Shown: positions 16,983-25,930, numbered from the stretch's first letter. The stretch is 43,701 bases of DNA from an uncultured Chitinophagaceae bacterium (GCA_937919945.1 CALESY010000133.1:1-43701); one strand, 5' to 3'. The notes: generated by a model not told the origin, from the letters alone. Made by a program: numbers and translations.

Positions 16983-17231
16983 ATGAGTGCAGCAGAAGCA
17001 AAAACATTGCGCCTTTCGGAACTGCCAACCGGTACGAAAGCGGTGATAAAAGAGCACGGACAGACCGATTTTAAGCTTACCCTGATGGAGATGGGCTGCA
17101 TACCGGGTGAGCCTGTATGGATAGAGATGATAGCCCCCATGGGCGACCCTATGGCCATACAGATTGCGGGCTACTACCTGAGCATCCGCAAGCAGGATGC
17201 TGAGCATATTTGGGTAACGGTAACACCTTAA
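16983..17231 (+). CDS. feoA: FeoA family ferrous iron transport accessory protein
   Basis: 82 residues with an SH3-like FeoA fold: LSELPTGTKAVI, LMEMGCIPGEPV, and GYYLSIRKQDAEHI. FeoA binds and modulates the FeoB iron(II) permease. feoB is not adjacent here; the next gene is nadD. A -7 box lies 5 bp before the ATG. It diverges from ybeY. Confidence 0.92.
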   Translation: MSAAEAKTLRLSELPTGTKAVIKEHGQTDFKLTLMEMGCIPGEPVWIEMIAPMGDPMAIQIAGYYLSIRKQDAEHIWVTVTP

Positions 17232-17260
17232 GTCCAATTTTACAGGGCGATATTTTCTTA

Positions 17261-17290
17261 CTTAGTTAATTAATATTTATATCAACTAAG
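17261..17290 (+). terminator. Weak stem after feoA
   Basis: Seven-base arms CTTAGTT (17261-17267) and AACTAAG (17284-17290) flank an A+T-rich loop. There is no clean T tract, and the region runs into the nadD -33 element, so terminator function is uncertain. Confidence 0.25.
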
Positions 17291-17295
17291 CCTGT

Positions 17296-17324
17296 TTTGG
17301 GGTTTAGGGTTTTATTTACCTTTG
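17296..17324 (+). promoter_or_regulatory. nadD promoter (-33 TTTG, -7 TACCTTTG)
   Basis: TTTG at 17296-17299 and TACCTTTG at 17317-17324, separated by 17 bp, form a near-consensus Bacteroidota promoter. The ATG of nadD is 5 nt after the -7 box. Confidence 0.7.
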
Positions 17325-17329
17325 CGCCC

Positions 17330-17899
17330 ATGCATATCGGGTTGTATTTCGGCAGTTTTAATCCTATTCATATCGGGCATTTAATAGTAGCAAATCATAT
17401 TGTTGAGAATGTGGATATAGATAAGATATGGTTTGTGCTGTCGCCCCACAACCCGTTGAAAGATGCCGACTCGTTGCTGAATGAATATGACAGGCTGCAT
17501 CTTGTAGAGCTAGCCATCAAAGACAATAATAAATTTCGCGCCAGCAATGTAGAGTTTCACCTGCCGAAACCGTCTTACACTATAGATACGCTTACTTACC
17601 TGAAAGAGAAATTCCCGTTGGAGCAGTTTTCCGTTATCATGGGTTCAGACAGTTTCAGCAATATACAACGGTGGAAAAACTATGAAACATTGATTGCCAA
17701 CTATAATATCATAGTATACGACCGCCCGGGGTTTGATATTACAGAAACCCATGGAGCCAAACTCACAAGGTTGCAAGCCCCGCTGCTCGAAATATCGTCC
17801 ACCTTTATACGCAAACAGGTAAAAACAGGTAAAAGCATCCAGTATCTGGTGCCCGATGCAGTGTGGAAGTACATTGAAGATAACCGCTATTACAAGTAG
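17330..17899 (+). CDS. nadD: Nicotinate-nucleotide adenylyltransferase
   Basis: 189 residues from ATG 17330; an upstream in-frame codon lies inside the promoter and was rejected. The nucleotidyltransferase motif GSFNPIHIGH is at about 8-17 and the C-terminal ISSTFIRK motif is present. It joins ATP and nicotinate mononucleotide to form deamido-NAD in NAD synthesis. The gene converges on an AI-2E family permease 11 bp downstream. Transcription should begin at or just before the start codon. Confidence 0.96.
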   Translation: MHIGLYFGSFNPIHIGHLIVANHIVENVDIDKIWFVLSPHNPLKDADSLLNEYDRLHLVELAIKDNNKFRASNVEFHLPKPSYTIDTLTYLKEKFPLEQFSVIMGSDSFSNIQRWKNYETLIANYNIIVYDRPGFDITETHGAKLTRLQAPLLEISSTFIRKQVKTGKSIQYLVPDAVWKYIEDNRYYK

Positions 17900-17910
17900 C
17901 AGACAGATTA

Positions 17911-18924
17911 TTATTCTTGCCTGTCGGGAAATTCAACACGGTATATTTTTACCAATAACAGCAGGTATGATACCAGCAAAGGGCCGAAGATGAGCCCCAT
18001 GAAGCCAAACAAGGGCAACCCGACTATAATGCCGAGTGTAGTTATGATGGGATGCACATCGCCCAATCTTTTGAGTATGGTAAAGCGCAACACATTATCT
18101 ATACCGCCTGTCAGCACAAAAGAATAGATGGCCAACCCGATGGCTGCTGCAGGGTGTGCAGTAGCAAACAGATATGCACACAACGGTCCCCATATAAGCA
18201 TGCAGCCTACCACAGGTACTAAAGAAGCCACACCTGTAAAAATGCCCCAGAGTATATATTCATCAATGCCGAATATAGCATAGCCTATCATAGCGATAAC
18301 AGCCTGACAAGCCGCCAAAACAGGAATACCTATTGCATTGGAAATAACCATAGTGCGTGTAGCTTCCCATATATTATCAACATTCGTGTCTTTCAGCGGC
18401 AGGTATTTATTGATGGCTAATTCCATTTTACGCCCGTCGACCAGCATAAAGTATAGCAGGAAAAAAGCCAGTACAGCATTGGTGAGCATATTGGCAGTAG
18501 CGCCCAATACATCAGGTATTGCAGAAGTGATTTTTTGTATAGCCTGTGTTACCTGCTGCTGGTTTATCTGCATATAGGATGGCAAGCGTTTCATTTTGAC
18601 AGCAAGCCCCTGCAGTGTCTGATTTACAGCATCCTGATTATCAATTAGTGTGGTAAACTTCGGCAATATTACTTGCACCATGCCTACTATAGGCAGTACG
18701 CCAATGAGTAAAGCTCCTAAAATGAACAAGGCAGCAGTAAGCCCCTTTCTCCATCGTTTTATTACTGTAAGCCTGAAGTAGTATTCGCGCATCAGTATGT
18801 AGAGCGTAACAGCACCTAATAAGCCCGGAAAGAAAGCGAATAGCTGTGCGCCCAGCGTATAAGCAAGGGCAAGGATAATGCCTATGAGTATATACTGCTT
18901 AACGTTGGTATTGTTCATTGCCAT
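17911..18924 (-). CDS. AI-2E family transporter (PF01594)
   Basis: 337 residues with about eight membrane spans; the usual pattern of the family is seen, with YFRLTVIKRWRKGLTAAL after the first spans, a central soluble stretch, and the C-terminal GxxVGLPLFGFMGLIFGPLL block. Members include the TqsA exporter, but most are of unknown substrate, including sodium/proton exchange roles. ATG at 18924 or 18918 are both possible. Monocistronic, divergent from ytxH. Confidence 0.85.
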   Translation of the reverse strand: MAMNNTNVKQYILIGIILALAYTLGAQLFAFFPGLLGAVTLYILMREYYFRLTVIKRWRKGLTAALFILGALLIGVLPIVGMVQVILPKFTTLIDNQDAVNQTLQGLAVKMKRLPSYMQINQQQVTQAIQKITSAIPDVLGATANMLTNAVLAFFLLYFMLVDGRKMELAINKYLPLKDTNVDNIWEATRTMVISNAIGIPVLAACQAVIAMIGYAIFGIDEYILWGIFTGVASLVPVVGCMLIWGPLCAYLFATAHPAAAIGLAIYSFVLTGGIDNVLRFTILKRLGDVHPIITTLGIIVGLPLFGFMGLIFGPLLVSYLLLLVKIYRVEFPDRQE

Positions 18925-19012
18925 AGCTATATGAAGTTAGTGCAAGATGTCAATATTTTATTAAATTATAAAAATCATGCCACATAAAACGGGATGCAGG
19001 TGGGATATTTAG

Positions 19013-19020
19013 TAATTTTG
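19013..19020 (+). promoter_or_regulatory. -7 box (TAATTTTG) of the ytxH operon
   Basis: Exact TAnnTTTG. It lies upstream of ATG 19060 and downstream of an in-frame ATG at 18994, which rules out the latter as start. Confidence 0.55.
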
Positions 19021-19059
19021 CAACATAAACTGATTGATAACTCGAATAAACACGGAATT

Positions 19060-19254
19060 ATGGCAAAAACAGGGAAAACAGTCGCTACATTGCTGATCGG
19101 TGCGGCCATCGGTGCGGCAGTAGGTTACTTACTGGCAACAGACAAAGAAAAACGCCAGAAAGACATGGCTAAAATCAAAGACCGTTTCAGCAATCTGAAA
19201 GACAAGCTGGCGAAGAAAACGGAAGATTTTGAGCACGAAATTTATAACAGCTAA
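19060..19254 (+). CDS. YtxH domain-containing small membrane protein
   Basis: 64 residues. A Gly/Ala-rich membrane span (about 10-26, TLLIGAAIGAAVGYLLATD) is followed by a Lys-rich coiled-coil tail, the YtxH (PF12732) layout. The family is linked to general stress in Firmicutes; its molecular role is unknown. First of a three-gene cassette with 9-10 bp gaps. Confidence 0.85.
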   Translation: MAKTGKTVATLLIGAAIGAAVGYLLATDKEKRQKDMAKIKDRFSNLKDKLAKKTEDFEHEIYNS

Positions 19255-19263
19255 TAACTGCTG

Positions 19264-19638
19264 ATGCTTGGATTTATCAGTAAGTGGAAAGATAAGCTGG
19301 CCGACTATGTAGATATGCGTGTGCGCCTTGTGAAGCTTGACTTCATAGAGCGGACATCGCAAGTGCTTAGCTTTTTTACATTTACCATCGTATGCTTTTT
19401 GCTGGTATTGCCGATACTGTTGTTTATGGGCATCGGTGTGGCAGAGTTTTTTGCCAATCTGGTAGGCTCTCGTGGCGGCGGCTACCTCATTATCACAGGT
19501 ATATACATGCTGATGCTGGGGCTACTGTTTATATACAGAAAGAAATTCATCAACAAGTTTACAGGCTTATTTATCAGGGTGATGACCGAGAATGAGGATG
19601 AAGAAGACGATGGAGATGGCATAAACCGGAAAAAATAA
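19264..19638 (+). CDS. Phage holin family (Phage_holin_3_6-like) membrane protein
   Basis: 124 residues. An amphipathic N-terminus (DMRVRLVKLDFIERTSQVLS) leads into two membrane spans (about 35-58 and 72-90) and a charged, Asp/Glu-rich tail. This matches PF07332-type proteins, which in Bacteroidota are chromosomal and sit beside YtxH. There is no lysis gene nearby, so a holin role is not supported; a membrane stress role with YtxH is more likely (inference). Confidence 0.75.
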   Translation: MLGFISKWKDKLADYVDMRVRLVKLDFIERTSQVLSFFTFTIVCFLLVLPILLFMGIGVAEFFANLVGSRGGGYLIITGIYMLMLGLLFIYRKKFINKFTGLFIRVMTENEDEEDDGDGINRKK

Positions 19639-19648
19639 ACAGCCGTCT

Positions 19649-20056
19649 ATGAAGCTCTACAATAAACAACTGAACAGCATTGAAGAATTGCGCCGCGAGA
19701 AGCAGAAGCTGAAAGCGGACTTGCAAAGTGCAGACAAGCAGGGATTGTTTTCGCTGGATGATTTGTTGCCGGGTAATAGCAAAAGCAACAGCAAAGCAGA
19801 TAATAATGCAGAGGGTGTAGATATAGCCGGAATAGCAACTAACTTGCTTTCCTCATTAGGTAATAAAAACACATTGCTTAGTGTAGGACTGCCTTTGCTG
19901 AAAGTAGCAGGCAATCAACTTGAGAAGGGTGTGGTAAAAAAAATACTGAAAGAAGTAGGATTGGGCTATATTAAATGGAAAGCTATAGAACTCAGTGTTA
20001 AAGGCATCAAGCATATGGTTGATAAAAAAGTACAGGAACGTGCAAAGAACAGGTAG
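19649..20056 (+). CDS. Conserved hypothetical protein, third gene of YtxH cassette
   Basis: 135 residues; no family recognised. The first 30 residues are a charged coiled-coil (IEELRREKQKLKADLQSAD), the middle is low-complexity Asn/Ser/Lys, and residues 60-130 alternate hydrophobic and basic segments (GLPLLKVAGNQLEKGVVKKIL). No signal peptide or clear membrane span. It starts 11 bp after the holin-like gene and is followed by a strong terminator, so it belongs to that operon. Confidence 0.75.
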   Translation: MKLYNKQLNSIEELRREKQKLKADLQSADKQGLFSLDDLLPGNSKSNSKADNNAEGVDIAGIATNLLSSLGNKNTLLSVGLPLLKVAGNQLEKGVVKKILKEVGLGYIKWKAIELSVKGIKHMVDKKVQERAKNR

Positions 20057-20074
20057 AAGCTATAGTAATGATAT

Positions 20075-20111
20075 AAAAACGAAGCCCCTCTGTATGAGGG
20101 GCTTCGTTTTT
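20075..20111. terminator. Bidirectional terminator
   Basis: Perfect 16-base arms (20075-20090 and 20096-20111) begin with AAAAAC and end in GTTTTT, so T tracts exist on both strands. It separates the ytxH operon from the convergent HTH gene. Confidence 0.92.
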
Positions 20112-20130
20112 AAAATGAATGTATTGCGAG

Positions 20131-20571
20131 TTAGATTTTGTATTTGATAAGTCTCAGAATCTCCAGCATCATATCGGGGCTAAAGAGTTTCTTTTTGCAG
20201 TGCAATATGCGGCTTAATATCTGTTGGTCTGTTTTCAGGTGGTGAGCCAGCTCTGCTTGTGTTACTTTCTTAGCTTCCATATAGTCGGTAAGGCCTTCAG
20301 CTATTACCTCGTACATATTCTTTGGTGGTTTTTTACTGGCAATGATTTCATTGATGCTGCCAGAACGTGCGTACTTCAGAAACTTATCGAGGAAGGCCTG
20401 AGTCAGCGGTGTTTCGCCGTTAATCACTTTAGAGTAATAGTATGGCGTAACTTTTATTTTTTCAGCCATCTCGCCCTTTGTTGAAACGTTGCGGCGCTTC
20501 ATTAAGATAGCGGCGGCTTTTTTCAATTCGGCGGGCTTTACGCTTTTTATGTGATTTGCTTTTGGAGGCAT
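20131..20571 (-). CDS. Tandem helix-turn-helix transcriptional regulator
   Basis: 146 residues. Two XRE-like HTH segments are visible: residues about 31-68 (STKGEMAEKIKVTPYYYSKV) and about 102-140 (VTQAELAHHLKTDQQILSRI). They are related in layout, suggesting an internal duplication in one chain. No ligand domain. It probably binds DNA as a pseudo-dimer; the target is unknown. A TATCTTTA -7-like box lies 17 bp upstream of the ATG (20589-20596). Confidence 0.75.
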   Translation of the reverse strand: MPPKANHIKSVKPAELKKAAAILMKRRNVSTKGEMAEKIKVTPYYYSKVINGETPLTQAFLDKFLKYARSGSINEIIASKKPPKNMYEVIAEGLTDYMEAKKVTQAELAHHLKTDQQILSRILHCKKKLFSPDMMLEILRLIKYKI

Positions 20572-20588
20572 AATTTTTAATTGAGCAT

Positions 20589-20596
20589 TAAAGATA
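20589..20596 (-). promoter_or_regulatory. -7-like box (TATCTTTA) of the HTH gene
   Basis: Minus-strand TATCTTTA differs from TAnnTTTG at the last base and is 17 nt before the ATG. Confidence 0.35.
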
Positions 20597-20660
20597 ATAA
20601 AATATTGATGAAACCAACATTTAATGTAAAATTGATGCTGAATTGATTACATCAGAAAAC

Positions 20661-20852
20661 TTATTTGTCATAGAGCACTTCGGTAGTTTGCGGTGCTACT
20701 GTTTGGTTTGTAGCATTTTGTACTGGTTGGGTATTGCCAACTTGTTTTTCTGTTGTAGATGGAGGTAGGGCAGATGTAGTTTTTTTATTGCTTGCACACG
20801 AAGCTATAATAGGTAATAATATGATACAGAGCTTAAAACGCATGTTTTTCAT
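20661..20852 (-). CDS. Small lipoprotein
   Basis: 63 residues. A short signal sequence ends in the lipobox IIASC, so the mature protein starts with a lipidated Cys and carries only about 45 residues rich in Thr, Gln, Pro and Asn. No domain is recognised. Its start overlaps the end of the upstream lipoprotein gene by 4 bp, so it is the last gene of a three-gene lipoprotein operon. Confidence 0.65.
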   Translation of the reverse strand: MKNMRFKLCIILLPIIASCASNKKTTSALPPSTTEKQVGNTQPVQNATNQTVAPQTTEVLYDK

Positions 20853-21283
20853 TGTTTGATTGTTTTTTTAGTGTAACCTGTAATGCGAATATATGCATTT
20901 TGCGGTGTCGCTGTTTCCATGTTATATACGGTTAGCGTCGCGGCATCGCCAGGATAGAAAGTATATTTGAGGCCTCCGCCAAATGTATATGTTACGCCAT
21001 TTTGCAGGTATGGCAGCAGGTTTAGTTCTTCCTTCCCGTTAGCTTTTAATATTTTCAAAGAAACGCTGGGGTTAGCAATACTGTCTATATGTACAATGAC
21101 CGACTCAACAAAATAAGTACTTAAGCTATCCGGTTGCAGCACAATAACGGACGATACAGTGTCTATATTCAAATAGTCTGTTACAACAACAGTTGGCGGT
21201 GGCGGCACAGGTACTTTTTTAGCAGCCATGCACCCGTACAAGAAAGCTGATAAGATAATCGCGTATAAGATGCGCATCTTCAT
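20849..21283 (-). CDS. Lipoprotein of unknown function
   Basis: 144 residues. A signal peptide with lipobox FLYGC is followed by a Pro-rich linker and a beta-rich domain of about 110 residues (VVVTDYLNIDTVSSVIVLQ to AYIRITGYTKK). No family assigned. It overlaps its neighbours on both sides by 1-4 bp. Confidence 0.72.
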   Translation of the reverse strand: MKMRILYAIILSAFLYGCMAAKKVPVPPPPTVVVTDYLNIDTVSSVIVLQPDSLSTYFVESVIVHIDSIANPSVSLKILKANGKEELNLLPYLQNGVTYTFGGGLKYTFYPGDAATLTVYNMETATPQNAYIRITGYTKKTIKQ

Positions 21284-22053
21284 CAGTTACGTACCATCAT
21301 AAAGTAATAATCACTTTGTGGCAGCAGTGCCATAACGGTATCTGTACTTGCAGAAAAATAATCCGGGGCTTTACCTGTAGGTAGTTTCCCACTTATCATA
21401 GAGCCTAAAGTACTATCGCCGGACATGAACTGTATGTATGCATCGTTGGTACGCATTACTTTAAAGGCAAGTGTTTCCTGTGCAGGTGTACCGTTTACAT
21501 TTTTGTAGTCGTGTACGGCAGTAAAGTTTTTACTCACTGTTATTTCGTGCAGGCGCTGTGCGTCTGGCAGGCTGCCCCAAAATGATACGTAGCCGGTAGA
21601 TGCGCTATACATATATGCATCTACAGCCCGCCATTTGCTGGAGGTGCCACTTGTAGAAAGGAATACGATGCGACCATTGCCACTAAGCCCTTGCTCTATG
21701 TAATAAGTATTGTTGCCTGCAGCTGGCGAAAAAGCAACTTGCGCACCTTGCTGAGGGTATTTGTCGTTAAACCAATTGTTTTGATAATAATTGTCGGTAT
21801 GCCAATCCATGTAATAAGTTTTACCTGCTGTAAATGTGCTGCCGGCAATCCTTTCTACAGTATTTGCCTTAACCACTTTTCTCAATACAGCGTTTGACGC
21901 TTTAGCATAGTCGTCGGCGGATGCATAAATAGTAAGTGTTACGTCTTTGTCTATGCGATTATTGAAACTAACTTCTGTATTATCAGTATCTTTTTTCTTG
22001 CAGGCTGTTGCCAGTACGCATAAAGCGATACAATATGACCACCACTTTTTCAT
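21283..22053 (-). CDS. Lipoprotein of unknown function (DUF4397-like features weak)
   Basis: 256 residues from ATG 22053. The signal peptide ends at the lipobox LATAC, followed by KKKDTDN, typical of Bacteroidota outer-membrane or surface lipoproteins. The rest is predicted beta-rich with conserved-looking aromatic positions (YYMDWHTDNYYQNNWF). No family can be named with confidence. First gene of the three-gene lipoprotein operon; diverges from the YiiX-like gene. Confidence 0.72.
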   Translation of the reverse strand: MKKWWSYCIALCVLATACKKKDTDNTEVSFNNRIDKDVTLTIYASADDYAKASNAVLRKVVKANTVERIAGSTFTAGKTYYMDWHTDNYYQNNWFNDKYPQQGAQVAFSPAAGNNTYYIEQGLSGNGRIVFLSTSGTSSKWRAVDAYMYSASTGYVSFWGSLPDAQRLHEITVSKNFTAVHDYKNVNGTPAQETLAFKVMRTNDAYIQFMSGDSTLGSMISGKLPTGKAPDYFSASTDTVMALLPQSDYYFMMVRN

Positions 22054-22165
22054 TATCAGGTACAAATTTTAATAACTAAAGTACAAAAAAACAGGGGTAT
22101 TTCATACTTGTTACTTTTAATATCGCGAGGCTATTCACTGACGGTTAATAAATGCAGGCAAGTAA

Positions 22166-22173
22166 TATCTTTG
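22166..22173 (+). promoter_or_regulatory. -7 box (TATCTTTG) of the YiiX-like gene
   Basis: Exact TAnnTTTG, 7 nt before ATG 22181. A GTTAAT word lies 22 bp upstream of the box at 22144. Confidence 0.6.
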
Positions 22174-22180
22174 CAGCTGT

Positions 22181-22816
22181 ATGAAGAGATGTTTATTAGT
22201 TACCCTTTTACTTGTTGTATGTGTAGCAGGGTATGCCAGAAAAATTCGTACCGGAGACTTGAAGAATGGAGACCTTTTATTTCAAAACCTTGATTGCGGA
22301 CCGCTTTGCGACGCTATTGAAAAAGTAACTATCGGCTACAAAGGGTTAGCGTTTTCTCATATTGGCTTAGTAGTAAAACAAAAAGACAGCATATATGTGA
22401 TAGAGGCCATAGGTAAAGATGTACACCTTACACCGTTGCGATTGTTTGCCGGACGTAGCAACCATGCTGTGTATGTAGGAAGGGTAAAAAGGAAGTTTCG
22501 CAATATTGCAACCAATGCAGTAGAGTTTGCAAAAAGTAAAACAGGCGTAACGTATGACGATGCGTTTTTGTATAACAATGGAAAATATTATTGCTCTGAA
22601 CTGATGTATGACGCGTTTATGAGTGCTAACAACGGAAAGCCCTTCTTCTTATTACAACCTATGACGTTTTGTGAGCCCGGTACACATACCTATTTTGCTG
22701 CTTGGATAGCATATTATAAAGAGATCGGGTTTGATATACCGGAAGGCCAGCCAGGCATCAACCCCGGTGGCATATCACTGTCACCCAAGCTAAGAATGAT
22801 TGGGGTATTGCAATAG
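22181..22816 (+). CDS. YiiX/permuted papain-like cysteine hydrolase, secreted
   Basis: 211 residues with an N-terminal signal peptide (about 1-19). It has the circularly permuted papain (YiiX_Orthopox, PF05708) order: GDLLFQN, H60 in FSHIGLVV, E75 in VIEAIG, and Cys138 in YYCSEL. Members act as amidases or cysteine peptidases on envelope substrates; the substrate here is unknown. Monocistronic, bounded by its own promoter and a bidirectional terminator. Confidence 0.85.
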   Translation: MKRCLLVTLLLVVCVAGYARKIRTGDLKNGDLLFQNLDCGPLCDAIEKVTIGYKGLAFSHIGLVVKQKDSIYVIEAIGKDVHLTPLRLFAGRSNHAVYVGRVKRKFRNIATNAVEFAKSKTGVTYDDAFLYNNGKYYCSELMYDAFMSANNGKPFFLLQPMTFCEPGTHTYFAAWIAYYKEIGFDIPEGQPGINPGGISLSPKLRMIGVLQ

Positions 22817-22818
22817 AC

Positions 22819-22850
22819 AAATAAGGGAAGCAATTGTGCTTCCCTTATTT
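22819..22850. terminator. Bidirectional terminator
   Basis: Perfect 13-base arms (22819-22831 and 22838-22850) begin AAATAAG and end CTTATTT. It lies between the YiiX-like gene and the convergent M36 gene. Confidence 0.88.
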
Positions 22851-22871
22851 CTTTTATAATAAACTTATTAC

Positions 22872-25850
22872 TTAATGTACTACTGCTACACGTTGTGTAA
22901 ACGTAGTTTGTTGATTTTGCACTTGTATAACATATGTTCCCGGTGCTAAGCTCGTAGTATTAAATGTATAGTGTTTCTGTACATTGTCGGTAGTTTGCTG
23001 CATGAGTGTACGGCCTGTCAGGTCTTGCAGTAAAATATGTCCGGCTGTGGCATTGCTGAGTGTGATAGTTACATCATTATTTGCCGGGTTGGGGTATATG
23101 GCAATATTGCTGTTAGCGGCAATGTTGTCTATGCCTGTAGTCCATGCATCGTAAAGAAAGAAATCATCAACTGCGGCCTCTACTACGTTTTCTCCATTAT
23201 TCGGACGTGAGGTGTTGATTGCATCAGTAGCTACAAAGCGCACTTGTATTTTGTTGCTTGTTTGGAGGAAGTTACGAACATTAAATATGCGCCTGCGCCA
23301 GTTATAGTCCGACTGATATGTATAGTCAACATTTATCCATAATAGAGAGGTAGCATCTCTTATCTGTGCTTGCCATAAATCGCTGCGTGGGTTGGTACTT
23401 CTACCTCCCTGATCGTTGCCATACCACCTGTAATATTCTATGATAGGTGTATTAAGCCCTGTGATGTCTATGATAGGCGAAACTGCTGAAGTGCTGCCAC
23501 CATCCACATCGGCCAGCGTATAGCTTGAAGAGGAACTGCCAGCGTTGCCTGTTACAAGGCATTTACCAGAACCGGTGGTATTATCATTGCCTGGTTGTTG
23601 TATGTACGGGCTAACACCTGATGGCCGCCAGTATGAAGCAACCGGAACGGCGTGTATCCATTTTCCTGATGTAGCATTGTCTGAAGCTGCGGTAGCGATA
23701 GCCCAGTCTGTAGGATCAGACTCGAAGTCAGTACCGAATACTCTACGTAAGCCAACAGCAAACTGATAGGGTATTGTAAACTCTGTACGCGCGCCAATGG
23801 TGCTATACCCGTTGGGGAAGCTATATGCAGGGTTTTCAAACATATCGTAGGTAATGAAGAAATAATCTACAATAGAGCCGGATGGTTGTGCAGGTATCTG
23901 CCCGCTAAAGTCAATACCACCTGTAGCGCCTGCACCATTATTGCTCAGTATGAGCGTATCCCAATTTGCAGCAGTGCGATTTTTATATATAACTTTTAAG
24001 TGCTTGAAAAAAGCAGGTTCTGCAAGCGTAATATTTGCTTTTACATCAATAGGCTCTGCTTCTATTTTTCTATTGGCAATTTCTGTGTGTTCAAGGTCGG
24101 CATCCATCATCAGGAATATACCATGTATGGCAAATGCTTTAGTAATTTGTTGGAAATGTGGCGTGCCATTTGTTATATCGTTATCATTGTCGTCATTCAT
24201 GATGGCTGAAATCAGCACCTCGTGGTACACTTCTCCTTCTGTGCCTTCAGGGCCATCAGGAACATCATACAGAGTTTTTGCAAACAAGGCCGACATGCTG
24301 TCTACGCTACCCACTTCAGTTCCGTAGTCCCACCATGCACCGGCAATTATTTCTCCGTTTGCATGTACCTCGCTATTACGGTCCATAGGGTACACTTTGG
24401 CAGGTGTATTGTAAGTGCGTATGCTGCCACCCGATTTGAAGGCATTGCGCCCCAAAACAGGATCTTTGGTAATGCCCATTGCCCATATATCCGCATATCC
24501 CTCGTTAAGCCCACCATTGACCATGCCGCCACTACCTTTAATATATGCATAAAATCTGCCGTTGATACCGTGTCCATATTCGTGGTATACTACATCATTA
24601 ACGTTCGCGAAAGAGTTACAAGAGCTGTTTTCTTCGAAAAAGTTGATTGATGTACCATTGTAAAAAGCATTACAACCTGTACTGCTGGAAATATCAACAA
24701 TTGTAGGCAATGAAACATCTAAGCCTGTAAAGCCGGAGCCATTAGGATAGAACTGCTTCATAAACTCGTGTGCACGGTTGGCGTGGTAATATCCGTTTAC
24801 AAACTGGTCTCCTGAAGGGGTCGTATTGGGATATGTGTATGTAGTGCCATTAGCAACTATATCGTGCGTGAAGGATGGTATGTTTCCACTTGCTGCACCA
24901 ATGCGTACTGTAGACCAACGACCTTGCAAGCGGAGGGTAGCTGTTTGCGGAACATTCAATGAATTGTTTATATAATAACCATTATCGTCTGTATAACCAG
25001 TGTTGGTACCTATGGTAACCGCAAGGTTTGCCAAAGGCTCGATAGTGGCAGGGGTAATCACATTTGTTTTGTAAACGCTGCCGTTGATGGTAAGGTTCAC
25101 TTCTTCTTTCACATTATTGGTTCTGTACAAAACAGTGCCATCTATAGCATCTATATACCCTTCCAGTTCAACAGGCATGGCCTCATCGTGTTTGTCTGTA
25201 CCTGTGATGGTAAAAGGCCAGGAAGGACGCAATACATAACCATGCTGTGTAGGTACGGGAAACCAAACCCAGTTTGCGCCAATGTTTTTTGCCTGAATAT
25301 TCATATCCTGTAAACCGGCAACCAGAGAGGGTGCATTGGCAACTTGCGTTGCAGACAATACCGGTTGTGTACCCGGTTGTGGCTGACCGTAAGTTTTAAG
25401 TGTAACGCGCTGTAATAGCCCTGTTGTAGTATATCGGAAACTGAGCTGAGTGAAAACTACTTCTTTACCATCTATCACTTGCTTGTAATGCACAAAGGAT
25501 GCGTGTTGTGCATTCAATGCATTGGTTTGTTGCCATTGGGCAGCTTCTACACCAAGTTGTTGTAGTTGGTTGCTCAGCAAAAAAGCTGACTTATCTGTAG
25601 GGGTAGCACCCGGCACCTGTAATGTTTTCCCATATATAATGCGGGGCACACCTGTTAGTTTGTCTGTAGTAACATTGAAACCCGGAAACAGTGACTTTGC
25701 TTTTTGTTGCGACTGTGCTGCAACTTGTTTGGCTGCATGTGGCAGGCGGTCGTAATGATCAAACACAGACACCCCAAAGTGGTGTTTGTGTGCAAATGTA
25801 TTGGTAGCAGTAAATGCCGTTAACCCCAACAACGCAATAAACTTCTTCAT
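22872..25850 (-). CDS. M36 (fungalysin) family metallopeptidase with T9SS sorting domain
   Basis: 992 residues. Signal peptide (about 1-20), propeptide with FTP/PepSY-like segments (to about 260), then the M36 catalytic domain with HEYGH at 423-427 and the third zinc ligand E450 in NEGYADIW. A beta-sandwich region follows, and the last ~75 residues are a type A T9SS sorting domain (IYPNPANNDVTITL ... GTYVIQV). It is exported through the T9SS and either anchored or released as an extracellular protease. It may serve in nutrient acquisition. Monocistronic; see the shared 13-base word at 25931. Confidence 0.95.
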   Translation of the reverse strand: MKKFIALLGLTAFTATNTFAHKHHFGVSVFDHYDRLPHAAKQVAAQSQQKAKSLFPGFNVTTDKLTGVPRIIYGKTLQVPGATPTDKSAFLLSNQLQQLGVEAAQWQQTNALNAQHASFVHYKQVIDGKEVVFTQLSFRYTTTGLLQRVTLKTYGQPQPGTQPVLSATQVANAPSLVAGLQDMNIQAKNIGANWVWFPVPTQHGYVLRPSWPFTITGTDKHDEAMPVELEGYIDAIDGTVLYRTNNVKEEVNLTINGSVYKTNVITPATIEPLANLAVTIGTNTGYTDDNGYYINNSLNVPQTATLRLQGRWSTVRIGAASGNIPSFTHDIVANGTTYTYPNTTPSGDQFVNGYYHANRAHEFMKQFYPNGSGFTGLDVSLPTIVDISSSTGCNAFYNGTSINFFEENSSCNSFANVNDVVYHEYGHGINGRFYAYIKGSGGMVNGGLNEGYADIWAMGITKDPVLGRNAFKSGGSIRTYNTPAKVYPMDRNSEVHANGEIIAGAWWDYGTEVGSVDSMSALFAKTLYDVPDGPEGTEGEVYHEVLISAIMNDDNDNDITNGTPHFQQITKAFAIHGIFLMMDADLEHTEIANRKIEAEPIDVKANITLAEPAFFKHLKVIYKNRTAANWDTLILSNNGAGATGGIDFSGQIPAQPSGSIVDYFFITYDMFENPAYSFPNGYSTIGARTEFTIPYQFAVGLRRVFGTDFESDPTDWAIATAASDNATSGKWIHAVPVASYWRPSGVSPYIQQPGNDNTTGSGKCLVTGNAGSSSSSYTLADVDGGSTSAVSPIIDITGLNTPIIEYYRWYGNDQGGRSTNPRSDLWQAQIRDATSLLWINVDYTYQSDYNWRRRIFNVRNFLQTSNKIQVRFVATDAINTSRPNNGENVVEAAVDDFFLYDAWTTGIDNIAANSNIAIYPNPANNDVTITLSNATAGHILLQDLTGRTLMQQTTDNVQKHYTFNTTSLAPGTYVIQVQNQQTTFTQRVAVVH

Positions 25851-25930
25851 CAGCAGAATTTAAAAATTTCAGTAGATAGCAAATTACTCAGATTAAAGTT
25901 TAATTAAAAATATCGCAAGTCTATATGATG

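Noticed and set aside
18994..19254. Longer ytxH frame starting at 18994
   Set aside because: The TAATTTTG promoter box at 19013-19020 lies inside the extension, so transcription starts after it.
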